Below, piece by piece: positions 9,180 through 20,839 of a stretch of DNA of 64,000 nucleotides. Numbering within the stretch: position 1 is the first letter of the stretch; every line of letters starts with the position of its first letter. The stretch comes from Puccinellia tenuiflora. Lineage: Eukaryota > Streptophyta > Magnoliopsida > Poales > Poaceae. The notes beneath the pieces were generated by a model. It did not search any database. It worked only from the letters and a program-made list of their open reading frames with translations, and was not told the origin of the DNA. The stretch is from positions 1,563,898-1,627,897 of the forward strand of contig QRDG01000529.1 of the NCBI GenBank assembly GCA_012064385.1, given 5' to 3'. Both the position numbers and the translations under genes were made by a program.

Positions 9180-11787
9180 CTACGCGCTGTCTTGCTTTGG
9201 TTTCTGGCTGAGCTCTGAGTAACGCCCTCCCATCAGCTGCAGTATCTCGGTCCAGAGGCAAGAAGGATCGGTCGACACCGCGTCACTGATCAGCTCTGTG
9301 CTACAGGAAGCAACAGCCCAGTATCCCGCCCTGATCTCGCTTAACAGCTGCTCGTAATCCCAGGCTGCGTGTCCCACAAAGAATCTCAGGTCCTCGGTCC
9401 TGATCGCACCACTCTTCATCAGAACACCAGCCTTCTCCAGCTCGGTTCGAAAGCCGAAGCAGATGCCTGGTATCACCTCCTCAAACCCTTTGAGACGTGA
9501 GCTGTCTTTCGTACGTACCAAGAACATGCTCATGTCAACAGGGCCTCCAAAGAAGAGGGCGCAGTCACCGAAAGGGGTTGTTTGGTCTCGGAATGACGAT
9601 GGATTCACATTCTTGATCTTTGTGTAAAGCGGACGGTTCAGGATGACTCCAAATGGGCCATCAAAGGTACCTCTCGACCCAAGTCTGAGCAGGAGAATAA
9701 CAGTTCTTTCGAAGACGCTGTCGTCATCGAGCACCTCAGTAGCTACCAAGACACACCCCTGCCTCCGGCATTGTGATAGGGTGAGCCCACTTTTGAGGAA
9801 GCTGGTGTACTGGTTCTCCGGAGGACGCCTTTGACTCTGCAGGAACACTTGGATCTACCAACAGCTCCTGATCCAAGGATTTATTAAATAGTAAAGCAGA
9901 AAAGAAATAATTCGCAAAAAAAAAAGCAGAAAAGAAATAGACAGATATTATATAACGCAAGTTGGTTAGAAAGTACTTGCTTTACTTCTCTTTTCTTTTC
10001 AAAAACTTTAGGTCTGTGCTAATAACAATTCAAAACTATTCTGATGGATTATTTAAAGTAAATGTAATAGGGTTTGAGAAACAGTAGCTTATCTGATGAA
10101 AATCTTCATATAATAGAGAACTGTACAAGGTATCAGAGAGGATCCATTTGCAGAATGCTTTTAAAACTTTTCACATGAAGTTTTTTTTTGGACCTTACAT
10201 TTGAACGCTAATATATCAAGTAATAACAGAAAACATAGATTTCTAGAATTAGTCATGTTCTAATGCGATGCGCAATTTAAGACATTGTGCATTTATAGCT
10301 TCTTCGGAATATACTACTACCTCCGTTCCTAAATATAAGATGTTTTAGCTTTCTGATGATTCGGGTGTATCTAGACGCGTTTTAGTGTGTTGATTCACTC
10401 ATTTCGGTCCAGTCCAAATTACAATATCTGGAAAATCTTATAATTTGGAACGGAGGGAGTAGCATAGTACTATAGCATTAGCCGCTGTCAGTCTGCATGA
10501 TAGATATTAGTATTAGTATTTACACAAATTAGACTCATTATACATTATTATTATATACAACCAGTGAAACCAGCTACGATCAAGTTCCTAATTTTCTTGG
10601 CAGATAATGAGTAATGTCAGGGGGTGATCATAAATGTCTAGATGACCTAAATGCATGTTGAACTGTGTAGATTATTAGAGCCTAAAGAAAAGCTATGAGC
10701 TCTATGGATTGTCAATACAAATGTGGCACTCTCACCTGTTCCCGTCGCACAAGGTTTGCTCTGACATCTCTCCAGTAACTGCTGTTTGAAATATTAATTG
10801 GCTCAGTGGAATCTGATTCATCAGATGGTTCGTTCAGTCCATCAGAGCTATCTCCCGTTGGAACAGATGCATCGCCACTTCCTGCATGAAGAAGTGACGC
10901 AACTGAGACCAAGCCACCATTCTGGTTCACGCTTTTTGCCACAATAAATAAAAGTACCACACAGTGAATGAACTCTGATTTATATAGGCAATACAAGATA
11001 ACCCGAAGTTTCTCATCCACTGGTCTCACTCGAAACTTAGCACCTGATGATGTTTTTCCATTATGTTTACTAAAAGTAGCCAGCTATAGAAGTATATGGA
11101 CAATATAACATTGCAATTGGGGGAATGTCCATCCAAACAATAGTACCTCACCGCACAACTCAACAAGTAGCTCAATTCCATATACAACTCTAAATACAAA
11201 ACCACCCTAAAGACGCATAATAATTTCAACGTTCATCTTCTAGTTACACCAAAATTAGCACCGGTTCTCCAAATTTCCATCTGAATAGCTACTGACTACT
11301 CTTCAATTCTGCCTAGTACTAGACCCCAATCCCCACCTTCCTCTTGTCGGTCAATTTCACCAAAACCAACACCAGCCTGCAAAATTGGCACATATCGAAG
11401 AATCGCCTTCAAACCCTCACCACTCACAATAAACTACGAAAATGGTTCGAGCTTTTCCATATCCTAATCGCGCAAAGACCACACAATTCCGGCTCTAGCT
11501 GCACCAGCTCGCATCTAGAACATCAGATACTTAGCAGAGTGGGCCTCACCTGACGAGGATGCCTTGCTCTTGGCTTCCTCGTCGTCGCCGGCGGCGGCCC
11601 CGTCCTTGCCTCTCCTCCCCGAGACGCGCACCGCTACGAGCGGCCTCACCGCCGGACCACGCCCCCGCCACGCGGACCACGGGCCCGTCTTGCCGGCGGC
11701 GGCGAGGGGCTTCCCGGCTCGAGTGGCGGGGCCGGGGCGAATCGGCGTGAGGCACGGCCCGCCGGCCTTCATGCTGAGGGCCCACAT
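9180..11787 (-). CDS. UPF0301 (YqgE/AlgH, DUF179) protein, plastid-type, frameshifted
   Basis: Three minus-strand exons: 11787-11550, 10881-10736 and 9867-9180, with GT-AG borders. Exon 1 (MWALSMKAGG...) is rich in Ala, Arg and Ser and looks like a chloroplast transit peptide. Exon 2 is acidic and ends RANLVRREQ. Exon 3 carries the UPF0301 core: FERTVILLLR, FGVILNRPL, FFGGPVDMSMF, FVGHAAWDYEQL and GYWAVAS. The family is widespread; its biochemical role in plants is not established. Phases fit except in exon 3, which is 688 nt instead of a multiple of three. KWAHPITMPEAG is in one frame and CVLVATEVLDD in the next, separated by one extra base in the CCCC run at 9756-9759. As written, translation stops after about 171 of an expected 356 residues, losing the core domain. 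It is either a recent null allele or a consensus error. The exon 2 acceptor could instead lie about 25 nt upstream. Confidence 0.85.
10317..10459. mobile_element. Stowaway-type MITE
   Basis: A 143-bp element has terminal inverted repeats CTACCTCCGTTCCTAAATAT / GGAACGGAGGGAG, flanked by TA on both sides (10315-10316, 10460-10461), which is the Tc1/mariner target. It lies within the second intron of the UPF0301 gene. It is non-coding and depends on a transposase elsewhere. Confidence 0.92.
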
Positions 11788-12634
11788 GTCCGTGGGAGCG
11801 AACGGTGCCTCCGCTCCGCCGGGTCGGAGTGGAAACGGAGAAGTGTAGAACCGCACGAGCAGGAGGCTGACCGAGTGGGGATGTGGGTTTCCTGGTGTGA
11901 GAAGGCGGATTTCGTGACGATGAAAGCGCCTTTCATCTTTCCAAAGGATCTTATCTGTGCTGTGTCTGGGTGCAAGGCTATAAGTACAAGGTAGGAGTAG
12001 ATGTGATCTAAACATTTATCTTTATCCAAAAAGCTTCAAATTTTCATACAACCATACAACAATTCTGTTTCTCCCTACTAGTGTGAAAAATTCCACGCCT
12101 TAGGCCTCGTTTGGCTCGTCTGTAGATTTATATGCTGGTTTCACTCATCTCAGTATGTTGTCGTGCCCCAGTGAAACAGACGGATTTTTATCAGGACCTT
12201 TTATGGTGCGTAAATATTTACGAGAGTTATGGGCTCAAATCAGGCAAAAAAGGAAAACTAAAACGGTCATTCAAGCGACATTTTTTACCTCGACCAGTTT
12301 TCCCCCACCCTCGACTATACCCCACTTTCCGGCTGGAATACAACCAACCAATCGGGCACTTAACATCATGTGGAAGTTAATTTCCACCTTTTTTCTATAC
12401 AGGTTACACAGGAGTTAGGTCTGTATGATAAAATCCGCTCAACATGTCGAATTATTTAAATGTATGCCCTAGATATATACCACAACAAATCATAAGGTAA
12501 TTCTTATGATTCAAAATGTACTTTATCTAAATGAGTTTCCTACGGAGATTTTTCATTTAGAAAGCGAAAGTAGTACACAAAACAATAATAGGTGAACACA
12601 TAGTGAACAACATAAAAAATGGAAATTCACTTTG
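11788..12634. other. Intergenic region upstream of UPF0301 gene
   Basis: Contains the promoter side of the UPF0301 gene. The segment at 12108-12130 ('ggcctcgtttggctcg') resembles a PIF/Harbinger terminal repeat, but no partner end was found. No gene is supported. Confidence 0.4.
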
Positions 12635-12972
12635 GCATATGCACCCGGCATTTAAAAAACAAATTTTAAATGTTGAAAAATTCTAAAATAAAATTTCACG
12701 GATACATCTTGACATCCTATGTGTTCACAAAGTTGTTTAGTGAAAAATGGATTTTTTTCTAGCCTTTGTAAAAAGACCAAAAAAATGTCTACGGAAAAGC
12801 CCTATTTTAGCGCTAAATTTTGTCTTTTTTATGTGGACCGTAAAAAATGCTGGGTTTTCATGAAACAAATTCATAAACACATAGGATGTTAAGATCTACT
12901 CACGATTTTTTTTATTTTTTAACATTTCAAAAACAAGTTTAAAATTTGTTTCCAATACCGGGTGCATGTGCA
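12635..12972. mobile_element. Foldback (long inverted repeat) element
   Basis: The ends GCATATGCACCCGGCATT and, inverted, GTGCACATGCACCCGGTATT face each other. The inner arms also pair: 'gacatcctatgtgtt' on the left against its inverted copy 'aacacataggatgtt' on the right. A second member of what looks like the same family is at 31715-32030. Non-coding; the class is uncertain. Confidence 0.65.
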
Positions 12973-13122
12973 CCCTAGAGAAAAACGCCACAAAAAAAAC
13001 ATATTTGGGTTTGTATTCATCAAAGGAGAAGAGTTTACATTCTCATAACATAAATCCATCGTTCTATGCTAAGTTATTTTTATAGAAAATGATGATTGTC
13101 CATTGAGCGCGAACTGACATGT

Positions 13123-13452
13123 TTTCTGACCACTCGAGCCCGTTGTCGGCATGACGTGACATTGCGAAAATGGTTGATGGTGAAAATGTTAAACGAGTAG
13201 TATTTAGTATTTACGTCAATTTTTCGAGATGTGAGCCCCTCTCTCCCCCATCCAGAACTCTGGCCACACAGTCGTCCAACACCAGTTTCTGACCACTGGA
13301 GCCCGTTGTCGGCATGACGTGATAATGTGGAAATGGTTGATGGTGAAAATTTTAAACGAGTAGTATTTAGTATTTACGTGAATTTTTGGGATGTGAGACC
13401 CTCTCTCTCCCCCGTTCAGAACTCTGGCCACACAGTCGTCCAACACCAGTTT
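13123..13452. repeat. 163-bp tandem duplication
   Basis: The block beginning 'tttctgaccact' at 13123 is repeated from 13286 with about 90% identity by eye, including 'cccgttgtcggcatgacgtg' and 'cacacagtcgtccaacacc'. Two copies, no gene. Confidence 0.85.
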
Positions 13453-13941
13453 CCCAGTGCCCAGCTCGTGTATCCCGGCCCGTCCCCAACTCATGACATC
13501 GTTCCGCTCCCAGTTGGCATATGCTGAGTGAAACACTTGTATAAACTAATAAATATCTGTGATGCATCAACATGATCTATTTTCTATGAGTCACGAGTTT
13601 ACCACTAGATGTGCATGTGCAAAACTTGATGTAGCTTGTCAGGGAAGTGCAGCTCACTTCGTATGATCCTTCCAATTCTTCGTCGAGTGTCACATGTGCA
13701 ACGTCTCTAAGACACCGGGTGGCAGATTTTCACATTCATTCGCAAGATTCAGAACAATTGTTGCTAGGGTTTTCAATTATTTGTATTGTGGTGTAACCTT
13801 CCGATGCGCCTCCACCTTATATAGGCGTTCGTCTGGACAAACAACACTTATGATCCTATCAAACACTAAACCTAGTACTATATGAATCAAATTCGTGTAG
13901 GAAATGCATTAAACGTATTAAATAATTTAAACAAAAGTCAA

Positions 13942-14196
13942 TCATAAAGCTTTGTCATTACCCACATTTCTTACACGAGTGTTCGAACAGAACTTTAAGA
14001 GGAAACACATGAGAGAGGTTCAAAATATTTAAAAGGAAAAAAATATTTTATATGAAAAAAGAAATTACAAAGAAGTTAGGAAAAAAAGACAAATAGGAAA
14101 ATAAAAAAGATCATAAAGCTTTGTCATTACCCACATTTCTTACACGAGTGTTCGAATAGAAATTTAAGAGGAAACACAGGAGAGAGGTTCAAAAGA
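13942..14196. repeat. Direct repeat, 169-bp spacing, beside tRNA
   Basis: About 85 bp starting 'tcataaagctttgtcattac' at 13942 recurs at 14111 with only a few differences, separated by AG-rich sequence. The second copy lies about 100 bp from the tRNA gene. Origin unknown. Confidence 0.8.
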
Positions 14197-14293
14197 AATT
14201 TGAAAAGAATTTTTTTATATGATTTTTTTTGTGTTTTGCAAAGAAGATAGGAAAGAAAGAAAAAATAAAGATAAAAAAGGAAAATAAAAAAGA

Positions 14294-14367
14294 TGCTCCC
14301 GGCGGGGCTCGAACCCGCGACCTTCGGCTCATAAGACCAACGCTCTAACCAACTGAGCTACGGGGGC
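14294..14367 (-). tRNA. tRNA-Ile (anticodon UAU), intronless
   Basis: The 74-nt cloverleaf on the minus strand has acceptor GCCCCCG, D arm GCTC...GAGC, anticodon stem TTGGT/GCCGA around loop CTTATGA (anticodon TAT), variable region, and T arm CGGGTTCGAGCCCCG with the invariant GGTTCGA core. Discriminator base is A. The acceptor stem has one mismatch (C3 against A70); all other pairs hold, counting G-U. Box A (TAGCTCAGTTGG) and box B (GGTTCGAGCCC) are intact, so RNA polymerase III transcription is plausible, but the mismatch leaves open a decaying copy. Confidence 0.85.
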
Positions 14368-15123
14368 TGTTGCGGTACGTAATCGTACGACCTTTATTTA
14401 TCCGCATTGCCACGATTTTTACTGAGTCTCACCCCGAAGTTCCCATGCGATTTCTGTATATAAGCACCTTCGGAACAAATTCCGGTGTAGCCGTACGCGC
14501 ACACGGGTTACAAGACCCAGGGGTTCCACCAAGTTCCACGGATCCAGAATCGATCGACCTCTATATTGTCCATGCAGAGAGGAACAGCACGCAGAAACGA
14601 GCCATAAAAAACCACAAGCACCGTAGCAATTTATATGGCGGGAATGCAGAAGCTACTGTTGCTCATCGCGCCAGTAATTCAAGGCTCCGGGCACCAACTG
14701 TAGCGATATTATAATCCAAGCCATGCAGCGGGCGTCGGATCGGCATCTCGTGTCCTCTAGCTAGTTAAGCCAGATAAATGCATGAGCACCGTTTGCCTTG
14801 ATTCAGTCTGTACGCAGGTCTTGGTGTAGTACTACCGATTGTGCATGAACATCTCGTGCAACTATGAATCAAACACATGGATTATGGATCACCGCATATA
14901 ATTAAACTACCATTAGAACGAAGAAATCCATAACGGTCGATCGATCTCTCTTACAGGTAGTACTACCGATCCACTACTACACACTCATAGATTGATCAGA
15001 AACAAACACTGAAACACAAGTCTGGATCCGAGCTGTAAACTTCACAGAACACCGTCACGTAGCAAGCTAGCTAAGCTAGTTCCTCCTGATCGAAAATTAA
15101 GAAACTCCGGCGGTACGGCGCTC
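14368..15123. other. Intergenic; 3' flank of GDSL gene
   Basis: No gene is supported. The right part is expected to contain the 3' UTR of the minus-strand GDSL gene. A 114-aa open frame at 14370-14714 has no recognisable features. Confidence 0.4.
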
Positions 15124-18107
15124 CTAGGGCTGCCAGGCGGCGAGCTGCTGGATGTTCATGGGGTATGCGAGGTCGGTGCCGCCGGAGTAGGCCGCCTTGC
15201 CGAGGAGCACGTTGACCCTCTCGGTGGGGTGGAAGGCGTCCCAGAAGATGTAGTCGTTCCGGTTCAGGCACGGCCGCAGGAAGGGCAGGCAGGTGATGAG
15301 GCCCCGGTTCCTCCCGATCCCGCAGCACCCGCGGTCCACCACGCTGAACCCGTAGTTGAAGGGGTTCCTGAGCACCTCGGAGATCATCTCGAAGGTGTCG
15401 ACGTAGATGAACCTGGCGTGGGGCAGGTTCACGTTCAGGGTGTTCACCATGCCCTTCACCTTGCTGTTGAAGGGGACGATGAGCTCGTCCACGTCCGGCG
15501 AGCACATGTTCGTCGGGTTCCGGGCGCGCATGTTGGGGATGCACGCCATCGACCCCACCCCCGCGATCACGAACCGGCGAGCACCCAGATTGTACAGGCT
15601 CTGCATTTCATTTTATTCAGAGATGCAGATTAAGATTCAGAAGCTTTGCATTGTCAGTAATGAAGTAGATCGCTGGGTGGCTTACGGTGAGCTGCTTGGT
15701 GTAGTGCTGGACGAGGAGCGAGGAGTACTGGTCGCCGTTGTACTCGTTCCGGGTGTTGTAGTTGGGCATCAGGTAGTTGTTCAGGTAGTCGTTGCTGCCC
15801 ATGCCCACGTAGAAGATGCTGCGGCCCAGCGAGGAAGCCAGGTTGCCGGCGCCCAGCTTCCCCCGGATCTGGTTCAGCGTCGTCTGGAAGTTCTTGATCT
15901 GCTGGTTGAACGGGATGCGGCCCACCTGCATTTTCATCGCACCATGAACGTTCAAACACTCTTGCTCTGCTGTTACAGAGTACGAACACTGGAGTAACTA
16001 AATGACCGAGAAATGAATTGAAGAGCTGCAGGGTCCGTACGAAGTTCTGGCCGGTGTTGTCCAGGATCCCTGCGGCGGCCGAGGCGTAGTTCACGCCGTG
16101 GAGGGCGCCGCCGTCGCTGTCGGGGCTGGAGGCCACGGGGTTGGAAGGCAGCAGGGGCAGCCCAAGAAGCTCAGCTGCATTGTGCACAAAAAGAGGTACG
16201 GTTTAATCAATGAAGCTGTTCTGTTTAATTAACTAGTACTACTGTATTAGCTAACTTAATTAGGAGTAACACGCAGATCTGTCCGGGTTTAGTTACAGTA
16301 ATTTCTACGTGCACTGTAACACTGAGATGTAACACAGCTGTAACCCTGTTGTGTGGTGAATTATTGGCGGAGACAAAACCTGTACTGCATGCAGGCAGGC
16401 ATTAAATATTACCGCCGAGTACATATTATAGCCCTGGCTAGGTTCACATGGAAGCATTGACGCCACCATAGTGGTACTACCATATCTACACGTTTTGACT
16501 AGCTGAATTCATCGCATCATGTGCACTGTATGTGTTGATCAATGGCAAGGTATTATGATCCCCGGAGAAAAAATGTGTACCGCCGTGCTACACTATTGCT
16601 AGTAGCCTAGTACTAGTACAGGTGTGGAGTGTGGACTCTCTCTCTCACACATCCACTTGAAGACATGGAGGGAGGCCGGTCAGTAGTTATTACACGATGC
16701 AGCAGTACTGGTACTAGGCTATTCTAGTAGTATCTCACTGCTCATGTAGATTATAGCTAGAGTGATCTAATCAATTAGTACGATCCAAAATGAAAGATGT
16801 GAGAAGGGGACAACAGTACATGCATCATGCACGTATAATTGTAATTGCATTGCTTCTTGTAGGAAAAAAGGTGAAGCTAGCTAGCCTAACGTTGGACAAA
16901 ATGAATTCCTTGCTAGTCAATAATTATTGACAGAGTGTATATAGATTATATAGAAACCCTGAGAAAAAGTACATTTATACAAATAATTATTGACAGAGTA
17001 CATATAGATCTATATAGAAACCCTGAGAAAAGTACCTACATACGTATATATCCAGTTCCATCAAACCAGCTGCGAAAGTTAACTGATTGTTTCTAAGGAT
17101 CTCCTAATTAATCATAGTTAGTTAACAACTTGCATGCATATATATTCTAAAACAACAAGCAATAATGATCTTGATTCAATAGCATGGTCAACACAAACCA
17201 ATCTATCTAGTGATAACGACTTCTCTATGATTTGAGGAACATTCTTCCAGGAAAAAAGATAGACTAAACCCACCTGATAATATTCTGAATATAAAAAGAC
17301 TAAAATACATAAATATTCCTTTTTTGTATATAAGTCGAACATGGGAAGGACCGAAACAGAAGCTAGCTTGTGGTGTACCAGTATGGCAGTACCAGACGCT
17401 AGATCACGGGTTTCCCGACGCTCTAGCTTTCATTGCATTATTTGCCATATGACGAGCTCATCTTAGGATGTACTAAAATTAGCAATTCTGCTCAAAAGAG
17501 GCACACTACTTCGCCAGCCGATTTGCTACTTCTTCAAGCAACAAAATTGTTCGATCCATTTTGCATGTGAAATAACACACCATATTATATACTACCAGCA
17601 GGGATTTTTAATTTGTGACTTTATTCTCTATATAGTGAAAAGAAACTACTTGTAGCTACTACCTCTGAAGCAAGTACGCAAGAATCACTAGAAAAATGCA
17701 CAGGGGAGGGGAGCATGCTTCTGCATGCAGCAGAAGCAGCAAGGCATGAGCTCAACGCACGTACCTATGGTGTCGACCATGGTGTAGCCGTTGGAGAAGC
17801 GGCCGGTTGGCCCGCCGGCGAAGTCGATGCCGTAGGGGAGGTAGTTGGCCTTGGCGAGCGAGGTGAGGTCGTTGTTGTTGCCGTTGTCCGTCAGGGAGTC
17901 CCCGAACACGAACATGGCCGGCACCGACGGGCCTCCGCCGCCCGCGGTCGTCCCGCTCCCGTCGCTGGTGTCGCCGGGCCCCGTCGGGAGCGTGAAGTTC
18001 CACGGCGCGCGCGGGAACAGCGGCCGGGGGAACAGCTGCGCCGTGGCGCCGCCGCACGCGAGGAGCACGAGAAGGAGCACCGTCGTCGTCGCGGTGGAGG
18101 AGGCCAT
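15124..18107 (-). CDS. GDSL esterase/lipase, secreted
   Basis: Four minus-strand exons: 18107-17765, 16174-16041, 15925-15686 and 15600-15124. All borders are GT-AG and phases close to give 397 residues, typical for plant GDSL lipases. A signal peptide of about 23 residues (ATTTVLLLVLLACGGATAQ) leads to a Pro-rich spacer. The SGNH signatures follow: block I FVFGDSLTDNGNNN with the nucleophilic Ser, block II GVNYASAAAGI, block III GSNDYLNNY with the oxyanion Asn, and block V DAFHPTE with catalytic Asp and His. The expected activity is hydrolysis of acyl or acetyl esters in the apoplast or endomembranes; the substrate cannot be read from sequence. Intron 1 is long (about 1.6 kb) and AT-rich. 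Confidence 0.95.
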
Positions 18108-18197
18108 GGCGGCTTGGAGATCGAGCTTGGCTAGCTAGCTAGCTAGGGGTGGCAGGAGCAGACTGTGCAGTGTGGATGGAGCGTAGCTAGCGCGTCG

Positions 18198-18206
18198 TAT
18201 ATAGAG
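18198..18206 (-). promoter_or_regulatory. TATA box of GDSL gene
   Basis: On the minus strand CTATATACG lies about 90 bp upstream of the GDSL start codon, a normal distance for a plant core promoter with a short leader. Confidence 0.6.
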
Positions 18207-19983
18207 GGAGGGCGAGGGGGAGAGGGTTTTGGGGATGGTTGGTGGGTGGATGAGGGAGAGAGTAAATGCGGCTCCTGCCATTGCTTGCTGCCATGGAGAC
18301 GGAGGAGGAGTAAATGGGGCTGTGTTGGGGCGCGTGCTCGCGACTACGCGAGGCATGGTGGTGAGGTGACGCCGTGACGGCAACAAAACAATGGCCGACC
18401 GCAGCTGGCGAGTGCAGTACACTGTGCCTGTGATAGTGTGATTTGTCAAGGGCAGTATGGTTTTGCGGTTCTGTAGTAGAGCGTGTAGAGCTTCGGCTGA
18501 AAGAGGCCCGGTCCGTGATCACTCGGCCTTATGTATATCGGCCGTTTGGCCCTTTGGAAGCTATGGCGGGCTGAGAAACACAGAACGAAAGAATTCGTTC
18601 CCGAGGAAATGACTTCTTTCCAGCAAAACTGTGGGAGAGATTCTCGCTGCAATTTGTATATATGAGTTAGACAGTACTCCTAAACTAGAAAGAGATCAAA
18701 AGAAATATCAGAATACCAAAGTTGTGTTTGTAGCCAATACAAGAATACTAAAAAAATATAAGAAAGAGATTCTTACATAGTGGAGTTTCACTAACTCACT
18801 AAGTGATTGGGATGAGGAGAGAAAGAGAACAACACACACGCGTGTTTACCCCGCCTTGTGGGGTCGGGGCGCGCATGTGACATGTGTGTGAACTCTGTCG
18901 AAATCCTGACAATTGCCTTGCAGAAATGCGACCACCTTTTGTCGTTTGAAAATTTTGATGTGTTGGTCGTTAAGTCTACTAGTTGGAACCCTAATTGGTT
19001 TACATCAGGACACGGGATAGTTCGGTTATCCTCATATATATACGAACCATCGGCAGCCGTCAAATATGCACCATGCCGACCTATGTTTTCGTCTCTTCTC
19101 GCTTTTGCATCGCCATCATAGTCCAATTTTCTGAGCACCGACGTACACCGGCGAATTGGAGAGCAGGTCTCTGTAACTAATCGCCCTTGTTATCTTGTAC
19201 GGACGAGAGCGATTTTTTTTGGAAGCATGAATGCTTGCCTATTTCATCACGGATCGTTTACCATCCAAATCGGGTGTTGCATACCGCTGTCTTCAACGCT
19301 GACTAATTTGACCGGTCTTAGCCAACGGCCCAACGTTGTAGTCACTAATCACTACATGCAGCAAATTTCAATCTTGGTTTTTTATGGTAGTGAGAGCATA
19401 TGCTACCATATGTAGAAGTGGAATTTCGGATGTCTTCTCAGTTCTAATAGAATCCGTAACATTTGTCCCAACTTTGGTTGTGTTAGGAGGTTATAAAGCC
19501 GATCATGACAAATAAAAGAGGCATACCAATAATTGCTTGAAGGTATGCTTTGATGTATTCAACATGTACACCACCTTGTACTTCATTTTCTTTGTGTTGG
19601 ATGCCATTGCTCTCCTGTATTATGGTTATCCTTTGGTTAACCCTCCTAACCGCAAAGTACATTTTAGTGTGGCCTATTGGCCTACTACTTCCATCGTTTT
19701 GAGTTACAAAATTGACGTTGCAACACGTGCCCTCACTTATCACGTACTTCTATATCGAAGAGTATAAATTATAACCAGACGTCTTATTCTACCACACTGG
19801 CCGCCAATCTAGACATTTCCATGTTCAACACTTTATTGTGGTTTATTTATTTGCTATTTCAACATTGGTTCTTACTGTTCATCTTTCGTTGGGTCGCGTT
19901 TGTATGCCCCGTTAAGAAATGGATAACCATTGTCATCTTGTATGGGCCTCGGAGGCAGGTTGCTGCGAAATAACACATGAGAT
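18207..19983. other. Intergenic, no supported gene
   Basis: Upstream flank of the GDSL gene followed by AT-rich sequence. Open frames up to 115 aa occur on both strands (for example 18791-19138 minus) but show no domain, no initiator context and no splice partner. Confidence 0.4.
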
Positions 19984-19986
19984 TAA

Positions 19987-20826
19987 GGGTGTGTTTGGTA
20001 GCCACGGCCTCTCCAACATAGGTTTCTCAAATGGGCCAAGCTGAGATAATACAGGTTGGGCTGAGATTTTGTTGTGTGTTTGGTAGGTTGTATGCGTTCA
20101 AACAGGCTGACCTGAGATGTTGTTTGGTAGGTTGTATGTGCTAAGACTAGAGTGCAGGAATTAGAATTACAAATGGATCCAAAGTTTTACACACAAGTCC
20201 TTCAACAGATTTTAAAAAAGCATTCAAGTCCTCACAACCACCGATTGGGCTGTCCCGTGGGTAGCAGATCGCCGGCGGCGACGCTTGCTGCCATCCGTGG
20301 TGGCGCGAGGCATGAGGCTGCGGTGCTCGTGGTCGTCTGCGGTGGCGCAAGGCGCGAGGCGGCGGCGGCGGTCGTGGCCATCTACGGTGGTGCGAGTGGC
20401 TCTGTGTGAGGCGGCACAGGGCGGCGGAGCCCGGTCTAGCGTGGACGGCGGCGCAGGGCGAAGGCGCAGGGCGTCAAGGCGAGGTTGAGGCGGCGCAAGA
20501 TGATGGGGCGGGGCGGCGCGCCGAGAATGGCGACGAGAGCGATGGGTGGAAGGAGAGAAAGAGAAGGACTCAGGGGCAAATGAGCTCTGGTTTCGAGCGG
20601 GACGGGCAGCGCGACAGTCCTGTGGATCCCACACGTGGGATGTTTTTGGGACGAGCTGGGCAGGGCTGAGGAGAGAAGCTCGATTTCAACCTCTCTTCTC
20701 GGCAGGGCTGAGAGTGGTTTTCGGGATGAGGTGGGCAGGATTAAGGCGTGGAAACTGGGCTACCAAACAACTGAAAACGAGGTGAGGAGAGATTTTCCGA
20801 GTCCAACCGGGCTACCAAACACGCCC
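19987..20826. mobile_element. PIF/Harbinger-like non-autonomous element with GC-rich core
   Basis: The ends GGGTGTGTTTGGTAGCC and GGGCTACCAAACACGCCC are inverted repeats and are flanked on both sides by TAA (19984-19986, 20827-20829), the TWA-type target of PIF/Harbinger. The 840-bp body has AT-rich margins and a strongly GC-rich centre (about 20260-20560) with repeated GGTGGCGCRAGGC motifs. No transposase is present. The frames in the core have no recognisable protein domain. Confidence 0.85.
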
Positions 20827-20839
20827 TAAATCACAATCC

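Noticed and set aside
15071..15997. Overlapping long frames on both strands
   Set aside because: Shadows of GDSL exons 3 and 4, which carry the conserved motifs in the chosen frame.
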